Source: CAIKMD01 sp963702925 (lineage in GTDB: Bacteria; Pseudomonadota; Alphaproteobacteria; ATCC43930; CGMCC-115725). Taken from it: a DNA stretch of 64,000 bases. Positions 8,481-17,115 of this stretch are shown here, in pieces. The stretch spans positions 682,001 through 746,000 of the forward strand of contig OY969771.1 of NCBI GenBank assembly GCA_963702925.1, written 5' to 3'. A model generated the notes under the pieces. It ran no database searches, was not told the DNA's origin, and saw only the letters and a program-made list of their open reading frames with translations. Numbering within the stretch: position 1 is the stretch's first letter; each line of letters starts with the position of its first letter. Both the position numbers and the translations under genes were made by a program.

Positions 8481-9674
8481 TCAGACCGCGCCGTTCTTGC
8501 GAAAAGCGTCGATTTCTTTCGCGCTATAGCCGAACTCGGCGAGGATTTCGTCGGATTGCTCGCCGGAATCGGGCGCGCCCGTCACCATCGAGGTCGGCGT
8601 GCGGCTCAAGCTCAAAGGTTGGCCGATGAGCGTGATAGTGCCGAGCGCGCGCGACGAAACGTCGCGTGCGATGCCGAGATGCTTCACCTGCGGGTCGTTG
8701 AAGGCCTGGTCGATCGTGTAGACCGGACCGCAGGGAATGCTCGCCGCGTTCATGCGCTCGATCAGGATTGCGGTTTCTTCCTTCTCGGTGATCTCGGTGA
8801 TCAGCGCGTTGAGCGCGCTGCGATGCGCGCGGCGATCCTTGGGCGTCGCGTAATCCGGATGTTCGGCCAGATCCTCGCGCCCGATCGCGCGGCAGAAACG
8901 GCGCCACATGGGCGGGGTCGGCGCCAGATTGATGTAGCCGTCGCGCGTCTTGAAGGTGCCGGTCGGCACGCCGGTCGGATGATTGTTGCCGGCTTGGCGC
9001 GGCACCTCGCCCTTCATCAGATAGCGCGCACCTTGGAAATCGAGAAAGAACAGCAGCGCCTCGAGCAGCGAGGTCTGCACCCATTGGCCTTCGCCCGAAC
9101 GCTCGCGCTCATGCAGCGCGATCAGGATGCCGACGGCCGCGCACATGCCCGCCGCGACATCGCCGACCGCGATGCCGACCCGCATCGGGCCACGCCCTTC
9201 CTCGCCGGTGACCGACATCAGCCCGGACATGCCTTGCGCGATCTGATCGACGCCGGGCCGGTCCTTGTAAGGACCGTCCTGGCCGAAGCCCGAGATGCTC
9301 GCATAGATGATGCGCGGATTGATCGCTTTGAGCGCCTCGTACTCGATGCCGAGCCGGTTCTTGACGTCGGGCCGGTAATTCTCGACCACGATGTCGGCTT
9401 TTTCCGCCATGCGCCGGAAAATCGCGAGCCCGTCGGGATTTTTGAGATTGAGCGTCAGCGCGCGCTTGTTGCGATGAAGATTCTGGAAATCGGGATCATG
9501 GCGCGACGCGAAATCAGCGGGGCTGGACGCGCCTTCTTCCTCGCGCGCATCGATCTTGATGACATTGGCGCCCCAATCGGCGAGCTCGCGCACGCAGGTC
9601 GGGCCGGAGCGCACCCGCGTCAAATCGAGCACGAGAAGGTCTTTCAACGCGGTGGAAGCGGGACGGAACGGCAT
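8481..9674 (-). CDS. Class III (CaiB/BaiF family) acyl-CoA transferase
   Basis: 397 residues, the usual length of the family that moves CoA between carboxylic acids. The N-terminal LKDLLVLDLTRVRSGPTC block and VVENYRPDVKNRLG are typical. Asp172 in IAVGDVAAGM matches the catalytic aspartate that carries the acyl-anhydride intermediate. I chose the internal ATG because GGAG stands 7-8 bases upstream and it leaves a 13-base gap to the preceding gene; a longer frame starting 12 codons earlier would overlap that gene. It probably activates the imported acid for the dehydrogenases and crotonase downstream. Confidence 0.92.
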   Translation of the reverse strand: MPFRPASTALKDLLVLDLTRVRSGPTCVRELADWGANVIKIDAREEEGASSPADFASRHDPDFQNLHRNKRALTLNLKNPDGLAIFRRMAEKADIVVENYRPDVKNRLGIEYEALKAINPRIIYASISGFGQDGPYKDRPGVDQIAQGMSGLMSVTGEEGRGPMRVGIAVGDVAAGMCAAVGILIALHERERSGEGQWVQTSLLEALLFFLDFQGARYLMKGEVPRQAGNNHPTGVPTGTFKTRDGYINLAPTPPMWRRFCRAIGREDLAEHPDYATPKDRRAHRSALNALITEITEKEETAILIERMNAASIPCGPVYTIDQAFNDPQVKHLGIARDVSSRALGTITLIGQPLSLSRTPTSMVTGAPDSGEQSDEILAEFGYSAKEIDAFRKNGAV

Positions 9675-9687
9675 TGTGCTCTCCAAA

Positions 9688-10518
9688 CTAGCGGCGGCGC
9701 GCTTCGACACCGTCGATGAATTCCGCGACCATGCGGTTGACCTTCTCGGGCTCTTCGATGTTCACGCCGTGCCCGGTATTGGGCAGGATCTCGAGGCGCG
9801 CGCCGGGCAACGTATCCTTCAAGAAATGGCTCGGCTTGTTGCAGCCCGCATCGTCGCCGCCGAGCACGACCAGGGTCGGTATCGCCATCGTCGCGATGCG
9901 ATCCTTGTGGGCGTAAAGCGGCAGCCGGCGCTTCTGCACACCGCGCATCGTGTTGGTGAGACCCAGCACCGAGAAACGCGCCAGCTCTTGCAGGAATTTG
10001 TCGAACTCGGCGGGATTCTTTTCCTTGAGCTTCACCCGCGCCGGCGAGGTGGTGAAGTTCTCCCGAACCTGCGCAAGACCGTTCTTTTCGACCCGCGCCG
10101 CCATCGCCTCCATATTGGCAACGTACTCGTCGGGCTTCGCGTCGGAGCCGCTGCCGATGCTGCACAGAATGGCCGAGCGCACCCGTGCCGGATGGTTGAG
10201 CGCGAATTGCAAGGCCGCCGCCGAGCCCATCGAGACGCCCATGACATGCGCGTCCTTCGTCTCCGCGGCATCGAGCACCGCGCCGATATCGCCGGCCGCA
10301 ATCTCCTGGGAATAGGAATCGACCGAAGCCGGCACGTCCGAAGGCGGATAGCCGCGCGCATTAAAGGTGATGCAGCGGAAGCGCGGCTTCAGTGCCGCCA
10401 CTTGCATGTCGAAGGAGCGGCAGGTGCCGGCCAGCTCATGAACGAAGATGATCGCGGGACCGCTGCCTGTGACTTCGTAATAGAGCTTTGTGCCGTCTTC
10501 CGCCTTGGCTTGGGGCAT
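9688..10518 (-). CDS. Alpha/beta-hydrolase
   Basis: 276 residues of the alpha/beta-hydrolase fold. The catalytic triad is readable: Ser96 in GVSMGS, Asp222 or Asp223 in LGGDDAGC and His250 in NTGHGVN. The oxyanion strand is IIFVHELAG. The family includes 3-oxoadipate enol-lactonase and C-C bond (meta-cleavage) hydrolases, and length and motif spacing fit these. In this CoA-dependent run it could open a lactone, hydrolyse a ring-fission product or an ester. It has no signal peptide, so it is cytoplasmic. The gaps to its neighbours are 12-13 bases. Confidence 0.9.
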   Translation of the reverse strand: MPQAKAEDGTKLYYEVTGSGPAIIFVHELAGTCRSFDMQVAALKPRFRCITFNARGYPPSDVPASVDSYSQEIAAGDIGAVLDAAETKDAHVMGVSMGSAAALQFALNHPARVRSAILCSIGSGSDAKPDEYVANMEAMAARVEKNGLAQVRENFTTSPARVKLKEKNPAEFDKFLQELARFSVLGLTNTMRGVQKRRLPLYAHKDRIATMAIPTLVVLGGDDAGCNKPSHFLKDTLPGARLEILPNTGHGVNIEEPEKVNRMVAEFIDGVEARRR

Positions 10519-10530
10519 GGTGGCCGTCCG

Positions 10531-11313
10531 TCAAGCGTGGGCGTGGCGGTTGGCGATGCCGCCATCGATGGTGACGACTGTGCCGCTGATATAGTTCGAG
10601 TGATCGGAGGCGAGGAACACGACCATCGGCGCAACCTCGTCGACCGTCGCCGGGCGCTTATAGGGCATATGCGCGAAGCTTTCTTCATAACGCGTCTCGT
10701 CGCCCAATTCGCGCTTGGCGCGGATCTTGCCGAGATAAACCGTGCGATCGGTCAAGACCGGACCGGGATTGACCGCCAGAACGCGCACCCCGTGATCGAT
10801 GCTACGTCCGCCCATGGCGCGCGCAAACGCCATCAGCGAAGCGTTGCCGGCCGCGCCGGCGATGTAGCCGAAATCGAGCTTCTCGCCGCCCAACCCGCAG
10901 ATGCAGATGATCACGCCGCGCTTGCGCTTCGACATCAAGCCGAAATAGGCGCGGGTGAGGTTGACGTAGCCAAAGACCTTGAGATCCCAGCCCGCGCGCC
11001 ACGCCTTGTCGTCGACCTCGAAGATGGTTCCGCCGGGAATCGCGCCCGCGTTGTTGATGAGAATGTCGATATCGGGAAAGGTCGCGACCAGCTTGTCGCG
11101 CTGCGCCTGATCGGCGAGATCGAGCGCCATGAAATCGACTTTGACCTTATATTTCTCGCGCAGCTCCGCAGCGTTCTGCTCGAGCTGCTCTTTGGAGCGC
11201 GCCGCCAGAACGAGGTTCACGCCTTCCGAGGCAAAGCATTCGGCGACGGCGAGCCCGATACCCTTCGACGCGCCGGTGATCAGCGCGGTGCGGCCCGCAA
11301 GATGCAAATCCAT
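10531..11313 (-). CDS. SDR-family protein with altered catalytic tetrad
   Basis: 260 residues with the NAD(P)-binding glycine motif TGASKGIG and NNAG, as in classical short-chain dehydrogenases. The catalytic residues are unusual: Tyr150 is present, but the lysine of YxxxK is Ala154 (YIAGA), and the serine position 13 residues before the tyrosine is Cys137. The C-terminal GTVVTIDGG element is normal. The protein may use a different proton relay or be non-catalytic. It ends 12 bases before the alpha/beta-hydrolase. I cannot name its substrate. Confidence 0.88.
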   Translation of the reverse strand: MDLHLAGRTALITGASKGIGLAVAECFASEGVNLVLAARSKEQLEQNAAELREKYKVKVDFMALDLADQAQRDKLVATFPDIDILINNAGAIPGGTIFEVDDKAWRAGWDLKVFGYVNLTRAYFGLMSKRKRGVIICICGLGGEKLDFGYIAGAAGNASLMAFARAMGGRSIDHGVRVLAVNPGPVLTDRTVYLGKIRAKRELGDETRYEESFAHMPYKRPATVDEVAPMVVFLASDHSNYISGTVVTIDGGIANRHAHA

Positions 11314-11373
11314 GATAGCGTCCCTAGTTGATTATTCGTTGCGCGCACATCTTTGCCCATCGGCTGGGAAGGG

Positions 11374-12354
11374 TCAATTGGGCGCGCCGGAAACTCGCGA
11401 TCGTGGCGCGACGAGACGCCGGCCGATCGCGCGCATGAGGCCGACGACGCCGCTCGGCATGACATACATGCAGAGGATCAGCAGCACGCCATAAATCGCC
11501 CAGGGCGCGGCCTTGGAAATCTGGTCGGCGTAGCTCGGCACGAACTCGACGAACAAGGCGCCGAAGAATGCGCCCGAGATGGTCGCGACACCGCCGACCA
11601 CCACGCCGACGACGAAGCTGATCGAGAGGAACAAAGTGAAGCTGTCGGGCGAGACGAATTGCGTCGCAAGCGCACCCAACGCGCCGGCGACCCCGGTGAA
11701 GAGCGCGCTGACGCCGAAGGTCAAAGACTTATAGAGCGAGGTGTCGATCCCCATGCCGGCGGCGGCGATCGAATGATCGCGGATCGCGACAATCGCGCGG
11801 CCGGTCCGTCCGCGCAGCAGGTTGAAACCGAGCAGGAACATCAGCACCGTGATTGCAAGGCAGAAAAAATAGAGCCACTGATCGGAATTGAGCGGCAGGA
11901 AACCCGGCGCGTCGGGCTTGTCGATCAGGATACCTTGAACGCCCCCGGTCCATGGTTCTATGCCGCGAAACTTCAGCAGCTGTGGCGTCGAGACCGCCAA
12001 GGCGAAGGTGGCGAGCGCGAGATAAGGCCCTTCGAGGCGCAAGGCCGGCAAGCCGAAGAGAAAACCCGCGACGAAGCAGATCGCGGCGGCAAAAGGGATC
12101 GTCGCCCAATAGGGGATGCCCGTCCGCGTCAGCAAGATGGCGACGGTATAGGCGCCGAGCGCGTAGAACGCGCCATTGCCGAGCGCGATCTGGCCGTTAT
12201 AGCCGGTGAGGATATTCGCGCCGAAGACCGCGATCGCGTAGTCAAGCACCATGGTGAATTGGAAGACACGATAGCCGCTGACCAGAAACGGCAGCGCGAT
12301 CGCCGCGGCGAGCGCCGCGACGATGCCGACAACGCGCCAATTCACCCGCCCCAT
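11374..12354 (-). CDS. livM: Branched-chain-type ABC transporter permease LivM
   Basis: 326 residues with about ten hydrophobic helices. The family signature GYNGQIALGNGAFYALGAY lies near residues 50-68 and a second conserved block is SFVVGVVVGGVATISGAFFG. The ATG begins 2 bases after the livH stop; the frame stays open far upstream, but that part overlaps livH and is not LivM-like. It pairs with LivH as the membrane channel. It is followed after 60 bases by the SDR gene. Confidence 0.93.
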   Translation of the reverse strand: MGRVNWRVVGIVAALAAAIALPFLVSGYRVFQFTMVLDYAIAVFGANILTGYNGQIALGNGAFYALGAYTVAILLTRTGIPYWATIPFAAAICFVAGFLFGLPALRLEGPYLALATFALAVSTPQLLKFRGIEPWTGGVQGILIDKPDAPGFLPLNSDQWLYFFCLAITVLMFLLGFNLLRGRTGRAIVAIRDHSIAAAGMGIDTSLYKSLTFGVSALFTGVAGALGALATQFVSPDSFTLFLSISFVVGVVVGGVATISGAFFGALFVEFVPSYADQISKAAPWAIYGVLLILCMYVMPSGVVGLMRAIGRRLVAPRSRVSGAPN

Positions 12355-12356
12355 GA

Positions 12357-13229
12357 TCACACCCGGGTCACGACGAAACGCCCGAAGAGGCCGGACGGCT
12401 TGAAGACCAAGACGCCGATGATCACCACCAGCGCGACGCTCAGTTTCAGCTCGGTGCCGACGACATAGGCGCCGGCGAGATTCTCGAGCACGCCGACCAG
12501 CACGCCGCCCAACGCCGCGCCCCAGGGATTGTCGATTCCGCCCAGCACCGCGCCGGCAAAGCCGTAAAGCAGGATGCCGCTCATCATATTGGGATCGAGA
12601 TAAAGGATCGGCGCCGCCATCATGCCGGCGACCGCGCCGATCGCGCCGGCAAGGCCCGAGCCCAACGCCAGCATCCGGCCGACGCGAATCCCGACCAGCC
12701 GGCTCGACACCGGATTCTGCGCCGCGCCGCGCATGGCGAGACCGAGATTGGTGAAGCGAAAGAACGCGAAGACCAGGCCCAACACCACCAAGGTCACCGC
12801 CATCATGCCGACCTCGTGCGGCGAGAGATAGGTGCTGCCATACCAGGCGTGGCTCGGAAACGGACTCGGAAAGGTTTTCACCATGTAGGTGAAGATCCAG
12901 CCGGCAACGCTGTTGAAGATGACCAGGAGCCCAATGAAGACGATGACGACAGAAAAGAAAGGCGCGTCGCGTACCGGACGCAAAATCACATTCTGCAGCA
13001 AGACGCCGAGCAGGAACGCGAAACCAAGGGTCAGAAAAAACGCCGCCCAATAGGGAAAGCCCGCCTGAATTAGCGACCAGGCGATATAGGTCGAGAACAT
13101 CGCCAACTCGCCTTGCGCGAAATTGATGTGATGCGTCGCCTGATAGATCATGACGAGCGCCAAGGAGAGGCTCGCATAGATGCCGCCGGTGGCGATGCCC
13201 GAGAGAAGCTGGTGAAGGAAAGCCTGCAT
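12357..13229 (-). CDS. livH: Branched-chain-type ABC transporter permease LivH
   Basis: 290 residues, about eight hydrophobic helices. It starts with LLSGIATGGIYASLSLALVM and HHINFAQGELAM, both strong LivH signatures, and ends with the conserved LVFKPSGLFG. It lies 10 bases after livF. Together with LivM, LivG, LivF and the LivK-like protein near the left edge of the window it makes a complete Liv-type importer. Confidence 0.93.
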   Translation of the reverse strand: MQAFLHQLLSGIATGGIYASLSLALVMIYQATHHINFAQGELAMFSTYIAWSLIQAGFPYWAAFFLTLGFAFLLGVLLQNVILRPVRDAPFFSVVIVFIGLLVIFNSVAGWIFTYMVKTFPSPFPSHAWYGSTYLSPHEVGMMAVTLVVLGLVFAFFRFTNLGLAMRGAAQNPVSSRLVGIRVGRMLALGSGLAGAIGAVAGMMAAPILYLDPNMMSGILLYGFAGAVLGGIDNPWGAALGGVLVGVLENLAGAYVVGTELKLSVALVVIIGVLVFKPSGLFGRFVVTRV

Positions 13230-13239
13230 CGCGCCCGCC

Positions 13240-13956
13240 TTAATAGCCGAGATAAGCGCGGCGAACCGACGGGTTGCCGCCGATCACCGCCGCCTCGCCG
13301 CCCATGACGATCTGGCCGGTCTCGAGCAGATAGGCGTGATCCGCCAGTTCCAGGGCGAGGCTGGCATTCTGCTCGACCAGCAGGATGCTGGTCTTCTCTT
13401 CCTCGTTGATCGCGCCGAGAATCTGAAAAATTTCCTGCACGATCAGCGGCGCCAGACCGAAAGACGGCTCGTCGAGCAGCAAAAGCTTCGGGCGCATCAT
13501 CAGCGCGCGGGCGATTGCCAGCATTTGCTGCTCACCGCCCGACAAAGTGCCCGCCTGCTGCTGGCGCCGCTCCTTGAGACGCGGGAAATAGCCGAAGGCG
13601 CGCTCGAAATCCGCGGCGATGCCGGCCCGATCACGCCGCCGATAGGCGCCGAGCCGCAGATTTTCCTCGACCGTCAAATGGGTGAAGGTGCCGCGCCCGT
13701 CGGGCACATGGGCGATGCCGAGCCGCGCGATCTCCTCGGTCGCGCGGCCTGTGATCGACGTTCCCAAAAACCGGATCGTGCCGCTGGAGCGCACCATCAT
13801 GTTGCAAATGGCGCGCAGCAAGGTGGTCTTGCCGGCGCCGTTCGCGCCCAGCAAGGCGGTGACGCCGCCGGCTTCGATCGCGAGGCTGACCTGACGCAGC
13901 GCCTTGGTCTCGCCATAGGCGGCGTCGAGATTTTCGATTTCGAGAATCGCGCTCAC
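13240..13956 (-). CDS. livF: Liv-type ABC transporter ATPase LivF
   Basis: 238 residues. Walker A is GANGAGKTT, the signature is LSGGEQQML and Walker B is LLLLDEPSFGLAP, followed by the HAHV-like switch region LVEQN typical of LivF. The GTG start overlaps the livG stop in a GTGA, so the two are translationally coupled; the frame is open far upstream but only because it runs antiframe to livG. Confidence 0.93.
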   Translation of the reverse strand: MSAILEIENLDAAYGETKALRQVSLAIEAGGVTALLGANGAGKTTLLRAICNMMVRSSGTIRFLGTSITGRATEEIARLGIAHVPDGRGTFTHLTVEENLRLGAYRRRDRAGIAADFERAFGYFPRLKERRQQQAGTLSGGEQQMLAIARALMMRPKLLLLDEPSFGLAPLIVQEIFQILGAINEEEKTSILLVEQNASLALELADHAYLLETGQIVMGGEAAVIGGNPSVRRAYLGY

Positions 13957-14732
13957 GGCGCGGCGCCGAGATAAGCGCGTACCACCTCGGGCGCGTTCTG
14001 GACTTCGGCCGGTTTGCCGTCGGCGATCTTGCGGCCGAAATCCAGCGCCACGACCTTGTCGGAGACGCGCATCACCAGATTCATGTGATGCTCGACCAGC
14101 AGCACAGTCAGCGCGAAACGGTCGCGCAGCATGAGAATGAGCGCGCGCAGCTTCTCGACCTCTTCGTGATTGAGTCCGCCTGCCGGCTCGTCGAGCAGAA
14201 GCAGCTTCGGGGCGCAGGCCAAAGCGCGACCCAGCTCGACCCGCTTGAGGGTGCCGAAAGGCAGGCCTTGGACCGGCGCTTCGGCCACGGCTTCGAGATC
14301 GAGCGTCGCGAGCAATTCGCTCGTCCATCCCGCAAGCCGCTTCTCTTCGCGCGCCACCGGCGGCAGGCGCAGCGCATCGACGAGAAAGCCGCCGCCGATG
14401 CGGCAATGCCCGCCGACCATGATGTTCTGGCGCACCGACATGCTGCGAAAGAGAGCGAGATTTTGAAAAGTGCGGCCGATGCCGAGCGCGGCCATGCGGT
14501 GCCGTTTCAAGCGCAGCACATCCTGGCCGTCGAAGACGATGCTGCCGCTATCCGGGTGATAAAGCCGGCTCAAACAATTGAAGAGCGTGGTTTTGCCTGC
14601 GCCGTTCGGACCGATAAGGCCGCAGATTTCGCCGCGCGCGACGGTGAAGGAAACATCGGCAAGCGCAACGATGCCGCCGAAGCGGACCGACAACTCGTCG
14701 ATGCGAAGGAGCGGGGCATCATGGTCCGGCAC
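13953..14732 (-). CDS. livG: Liv-type ABC transporter ATPase LivG
   Basis: 259 residues with Walker A GPNGAGKTT and Walker B LLLLDEPAGGLNHEE, the latter diagnostic of LivG. The signature motif is changed to LPFGTLKRVELGRAL, as is common in LivG proteins. I prefer the GTG start because GGGGAGGG lies just upstream; ATG codons 7 and 25 codons earlier lack a comparable site. It is the first transporter gene after the MarR gene, separated by 98 bases. Confidence 0.9.
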   Translation of the reverse strand: MPDHDAPLLRIDELSVRFGGIVALADVSFTVARGEICGLIGPNGAGKTTLFNCLSRLYHPDSGSIVFDGQDVLRLKRHRMAALGIGRTFQNLALFRSMSVRQNIMVGGHCRIGGGFLVDALRLPPVAREEKRLAGWTSELLATLDLEAVAEAPVQGLPFGTLKRVELGRALACAPKLLLLDEPAGGLNHEEVEKLRALILMLRDRFALTVLLVEHHMNLVMRVSDKVVALDFGRKIADGKPAEVQNAPEVVRAYLGAAP

Positions 14733-14830
14733 GATCCCTCCCCGCTCTCTCATTGGCCGCTCGCGGCGGCATGGCCTTACATACAGCCGAAACCGGCCGG
14801 CGGGCAATCACGCAGGCCGACGCGGGCGGA

Positions 14831-15349
14831 TCAGCCGTCGTTGCTTTCCATCAGCACTTGCAACATATCGTTGAGACGCTGACGACCATCGCCGATCCGC
14901 TGGAAGAAAGTGGCATGCGCCTTCAAGCTGATCGCAAGCGCCCGACGCAGGATCCGCGCGCCGGACGCGGTCAGCTCGAGCTGGTTGGCGCGGCGATCGC
15001 CCGGCCGGGGCCGACGCGAGACCAGGCCGCGCTGCTCCAATCCGCGCAAATGCTTCGACACCATCATCTTCTCGACCTTGCTGAACTCGGCCAGCCTGAT
15101 CTGCGACGGGAACTCGCCGGTACGGGTGAGAAGATTGATCGCCGCCAGCAACGCGTATTGGAGATGCGAAAGCTCGATCGTGCCGAGCTCGCGCTCGATA
15201 TGTTTGTGCCAGAGGTGTTGAACCTGCCACAGCCGATAACCGAGAAGGGTTTCGCGCTGGGCTTCGCTGGTACGCGCGGCTTTTCGTGGCGCGGGACTTG
15301 ACGTCTGCTTGCCGGGCTTGTTTAGGACCGTGAAATTCGCTTTCTGCAT
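14831..15349 (-). CDS. MarR-family transcriptional regulator
   Basis: 172 residues. A winged helix-turn-helix is visible from about residue 55 to 130: IELSHLQYALLAAI, then the recognition region EKMMVSKHLRGLEQRGLVSR and the wing RPRPGDRRANQLELT. MarR proteins are dimers that repress catabolic genes and release DNA on binding an aromatic ligand. It heads the 15-kb minus-strand catabolic run and is divergent from the cupin/AAA+ pair, so it may control both through the 190-base gap. No good Shine-Dalgarno site precedes the ATG, so translation may be weak or the transcript leaderless. Confidence 0.9.
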   Translation of the reverse strand: MQKANFTVLNKPGKQTSSPAPRKAARTSEAQRETLLGYRLWQVQHLWHKHIERELGTIELSHLQYALLAAINLLTRTGEFPSQIRLAEFSKVEKMMVSKHLRGLEQRGLVSRRPRPGDRRANQLELTASGARILRRALAISLKAHATFFQRIGDGRQRLNDMLQVLMESNDG

Positions 15350-15539
15350 CTATAACACGTCGAAGATATCGCCACGCGCTACAACCCCTAGGCGTATGCC
15401 ATGTTTTATTGAGAAAAACTATAGCTTAATAGTCACTGCCTATGCATTTTTTGCAGCCCGCTACAGACAAGATGCCGGCACGCGCGGCGCGGCGGCTTCT
15501 GTGTCATAATCGGCGCCGGAGCGGAGGATTTTAACGACT
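15350..15539. promoter_or_regulatory. Divergent control region between marR and the cupin gene
   Basis: A 190-base gap with an AT-rich core (about 15400-15455) in otherwise GC-rich DNA. It contains CTATAG, an inverted TGCA pair flanking a T-tract (TGCATTTTTTGCA) and TTAATAG. I cannot assign -35/-10 pairs with 16-18 base spacing on either strand. A MarR operator here is plausible from the arrangement only. Confidence 0.45.
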
Positions 15540-16082
15540 GTGACAGAGCGCGAAGAACGCCGGCCCGACCAGCCGCTCGGCATGGAGAAGGCGGACCGCC
15601 AAGCGAATCTGCTCGAATGGCTTTACGCGCTGCGCGATCGGCAACGCGCGCAACAACGCGGCGGCGCCTGGGTGATCAAGGGCAAGGACCTGCCCTGGGA
15701 GCAAAACCGCCAAGGCAAGATGCAGTGGTATCTCCACCCGGCGCTCGAGGACGTGCCCTTGCGCTCGATGATCTTCTTCCGCCAGGAGATCGCCCCGCAA
15801 AGCCGCAGCGGCGCGCAACGCGTGCCCGGCGGCGCCATTCTCTATGTGATCCAGGGCCAAGGCCACAGCCTGCTCGACGGGGAGCGGCATGATTGGCAGG
15901 CGGAAGACGTGATCAACATTCCGATCCGCGCCGACGGCGTCGTGCTGCAGCACGTGAACATCGACCCAAAAGAGCCCGCGATCCTGATCTGCGCCGATCT
16001 CAATCTGGTTGATTTCCTCGGCGTCGATCGCGGCTCGGCGCTCGAACAGATCGAAGACGCACCCGACGCTCCGCTGCGATAG
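15540..16082 (+). CDS. Cupin-domain protein with degenerate metal site
   Basis: 180 residues. A single cupin barrel occupies about residues 75-160: GGAILYVIQGQG aligns with the first conserved cupin strand pair and VVLQHVNID with the second. The metal ligands are mostly missing: the HxH of motif 1 is Gln-x-Val and the glutamate is Gly; only the last His, in LQHVN, remains. A metal-dependent dioxygenase role is therefore unlikely; ligand binding or a structural role is more likely. The GTG start has GGAGG 12 bases upstream, which is long spacing; an ATG 14 codons on is the alternative. The AAA+ gene starts 8 bases downstream, so they form a two-gene unit. Confidence 0.75.
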   Translation: MTEREERRPDQPLGMEKADRQANLLEWLYALRDRQRAQQRGGAWVIKGKDLPWEQNRQGKMQWYLHPALEDVPLRSMIFFRQEIAPQSRSGAQRVPGGAILYVIQGQGHSLLDGERHDWQAEDVINIPIRADGVVLQHVNIDPKEPAILICADLNLVDFLGVDRGSALEQIEDAPDAPLR

Positions 16083-16090
16083 AGACCGGC

Positions 16091-16984
16091 ATGGCGCTGC
16101 GTGACATCGACGTCAATCTCTACGATTACCAAAGGCTGCATACGCTGTTTGGCGACTTCGAGCGCGAGCCGTCGGCCGCGGCCAGCGGCAGGGTGGAGCG
16201 CGAGCTGGCGGGCGAGAATTATGCGCGCATCCTGCGCGAGACCGCGCTTCTCGTCGCGCATCAATGGCGCGAGCACATCCAGGACAGCGCGGTCAAAGGC
16301 TTCCTCTTTCACGGCGGCGTCGGCATCGGCAAGACCACCATGGCCAAGCGCCTTACTTATGAATTGGCGCGCATGTTCGACAGCGCGCATGGGGCCGGTA
16401 CGGCCAAGCCGGGCGAGCCCGCGAACGAAGTCGTGCTGGTCATGGTCGACGGCTCGGACATCGCGCGCGGCCGCTACGGCGACAGCGAGGAACGGCTGGC
16501 CGATCTCTTCGACTATGCGCGCGAAGGCGAAGGCTTGAGCCATCGTCATGGCCTCGGCTACGGCCACACCCACGAAGGCGAAACTCTGCGCCGCACCGTG
16601 CTGCTCTTCGACGATGTCGAATCCCTCTTTCTCACCCGCAGCTCGGGCGGCGCCAAGGAATGGCATTTCAGCCAGAACTCGGTCTTCTTCCACAGCATCG
16701 ACGAGCTCGACACCTCGCACACCGCCGTGGTGCTGACGACCAACCGCCTCGACCTGCTCGACGAGGCCATCATCGACCGGCTGACAGGCTATGAGTTCGG
16801 CGCACCGAGCCGCGACGTGCTGAGCGAGGTTGCGCATGCCCGCGCGGCGAAACAGCATCTGAGCGAGGAAGCACTGGCGCCGATCCTCGCGCGCATCCGC
16901 GACGATGCTTCGATCCGCAGCATTCGCGAGGTCGAGCGCCTCGTCACCCGCGCCTATGTCACGACGGTACTCGAGCGGCGCTAA
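16091..16984 (+). CDS. AAA+ ATPase (single AAA module)
   Basis: 297 residues. Walker A is GGVGIGKTT (75-83), followed by GRYGDSEERLADLF, which resembles the pore-loop and second region of homology of classical AAA proteins. Walker B is VLLFDD (170-175), with Asp where the catalytic Glu is usual. Sensor 1 is Asn218 in TTNRLD and Arg230 in IIDRLTGY is a candidate arginine finger. The small helical C-terminal subdomain carries RSIREVERLV. The first 65 residues are a helical region with no recognised domain. It is probably a hexameric remodelling ATPase acting on a partner encoded nearby, most simply the cupin. It is not AFG1 or CbbX by its motifs; I cannot assign a subfamily. Confidence 0.82.
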   Translation: MALRDIDVNLYDYQRLHTLFGDFEREPSAAASGRVERELAGENYARILRETALLVAHQWREHIQDSAVKGFLFHGGVGIGKTTMAKRLTYELARMFDSAHGAGTAKPGEPANEVVLVMVDGSDIARGRYGDSEERLADLFDYAREGEGLSHRHGLGYGHTHEGETLRRTVLLFDDVESLFLTRSSGGAKEWHFSQNSVFFHSIDELDTSHTAVVLTTNRLDLLDEAIIDRLTGYEFGAPSRDVLSEVAHARAAKQHLSEEALAPILARIRDDASIRSIREVERLVTRAYVTTVLERR

Positions 16985-17009
16985 ACGCAATTGAAACGCC
17001 TCTAAACAT

Positions 17010-17093
17010 GTGATCGTCACCCCCGCGCAGGCGGGGGTCCAGAGGCAACCGTACGTCACTTGCCCTGGGTTCCCGCTTTCGCGGGAACGACGA
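17010..17093. repeat. REP/BIME-like element, copy 1 of 3
   Basis: Two hairpins back to back: CACCCCCGC-GCAG-GCGGGGGT and TTCCCGC-TTTC-GCGGGAA, bounded by TCGTC and GACGA in inverted orientation. Related copies occur at 24873-24953 and 43522-43600. It fills the gap between two convergent genes, the usual place for REP elements. Confidence 0.8.
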
Positions 17094-17115
17094 CTCAATT
17101 CGATGCGATTGCGCG

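Noticed and set aside
11374..13050. A single 558-residue protein instead of separate livM
   Set aside because: The N-terminal part is out-of-frame reading of livH; LivM begins at an ATG 2 bases after the livH stop.
17010..17093. Possible CRISPR repeat
   Set aside because: Only single dispersed copies of palindromic sequence, with no regular spacers or cas genes.
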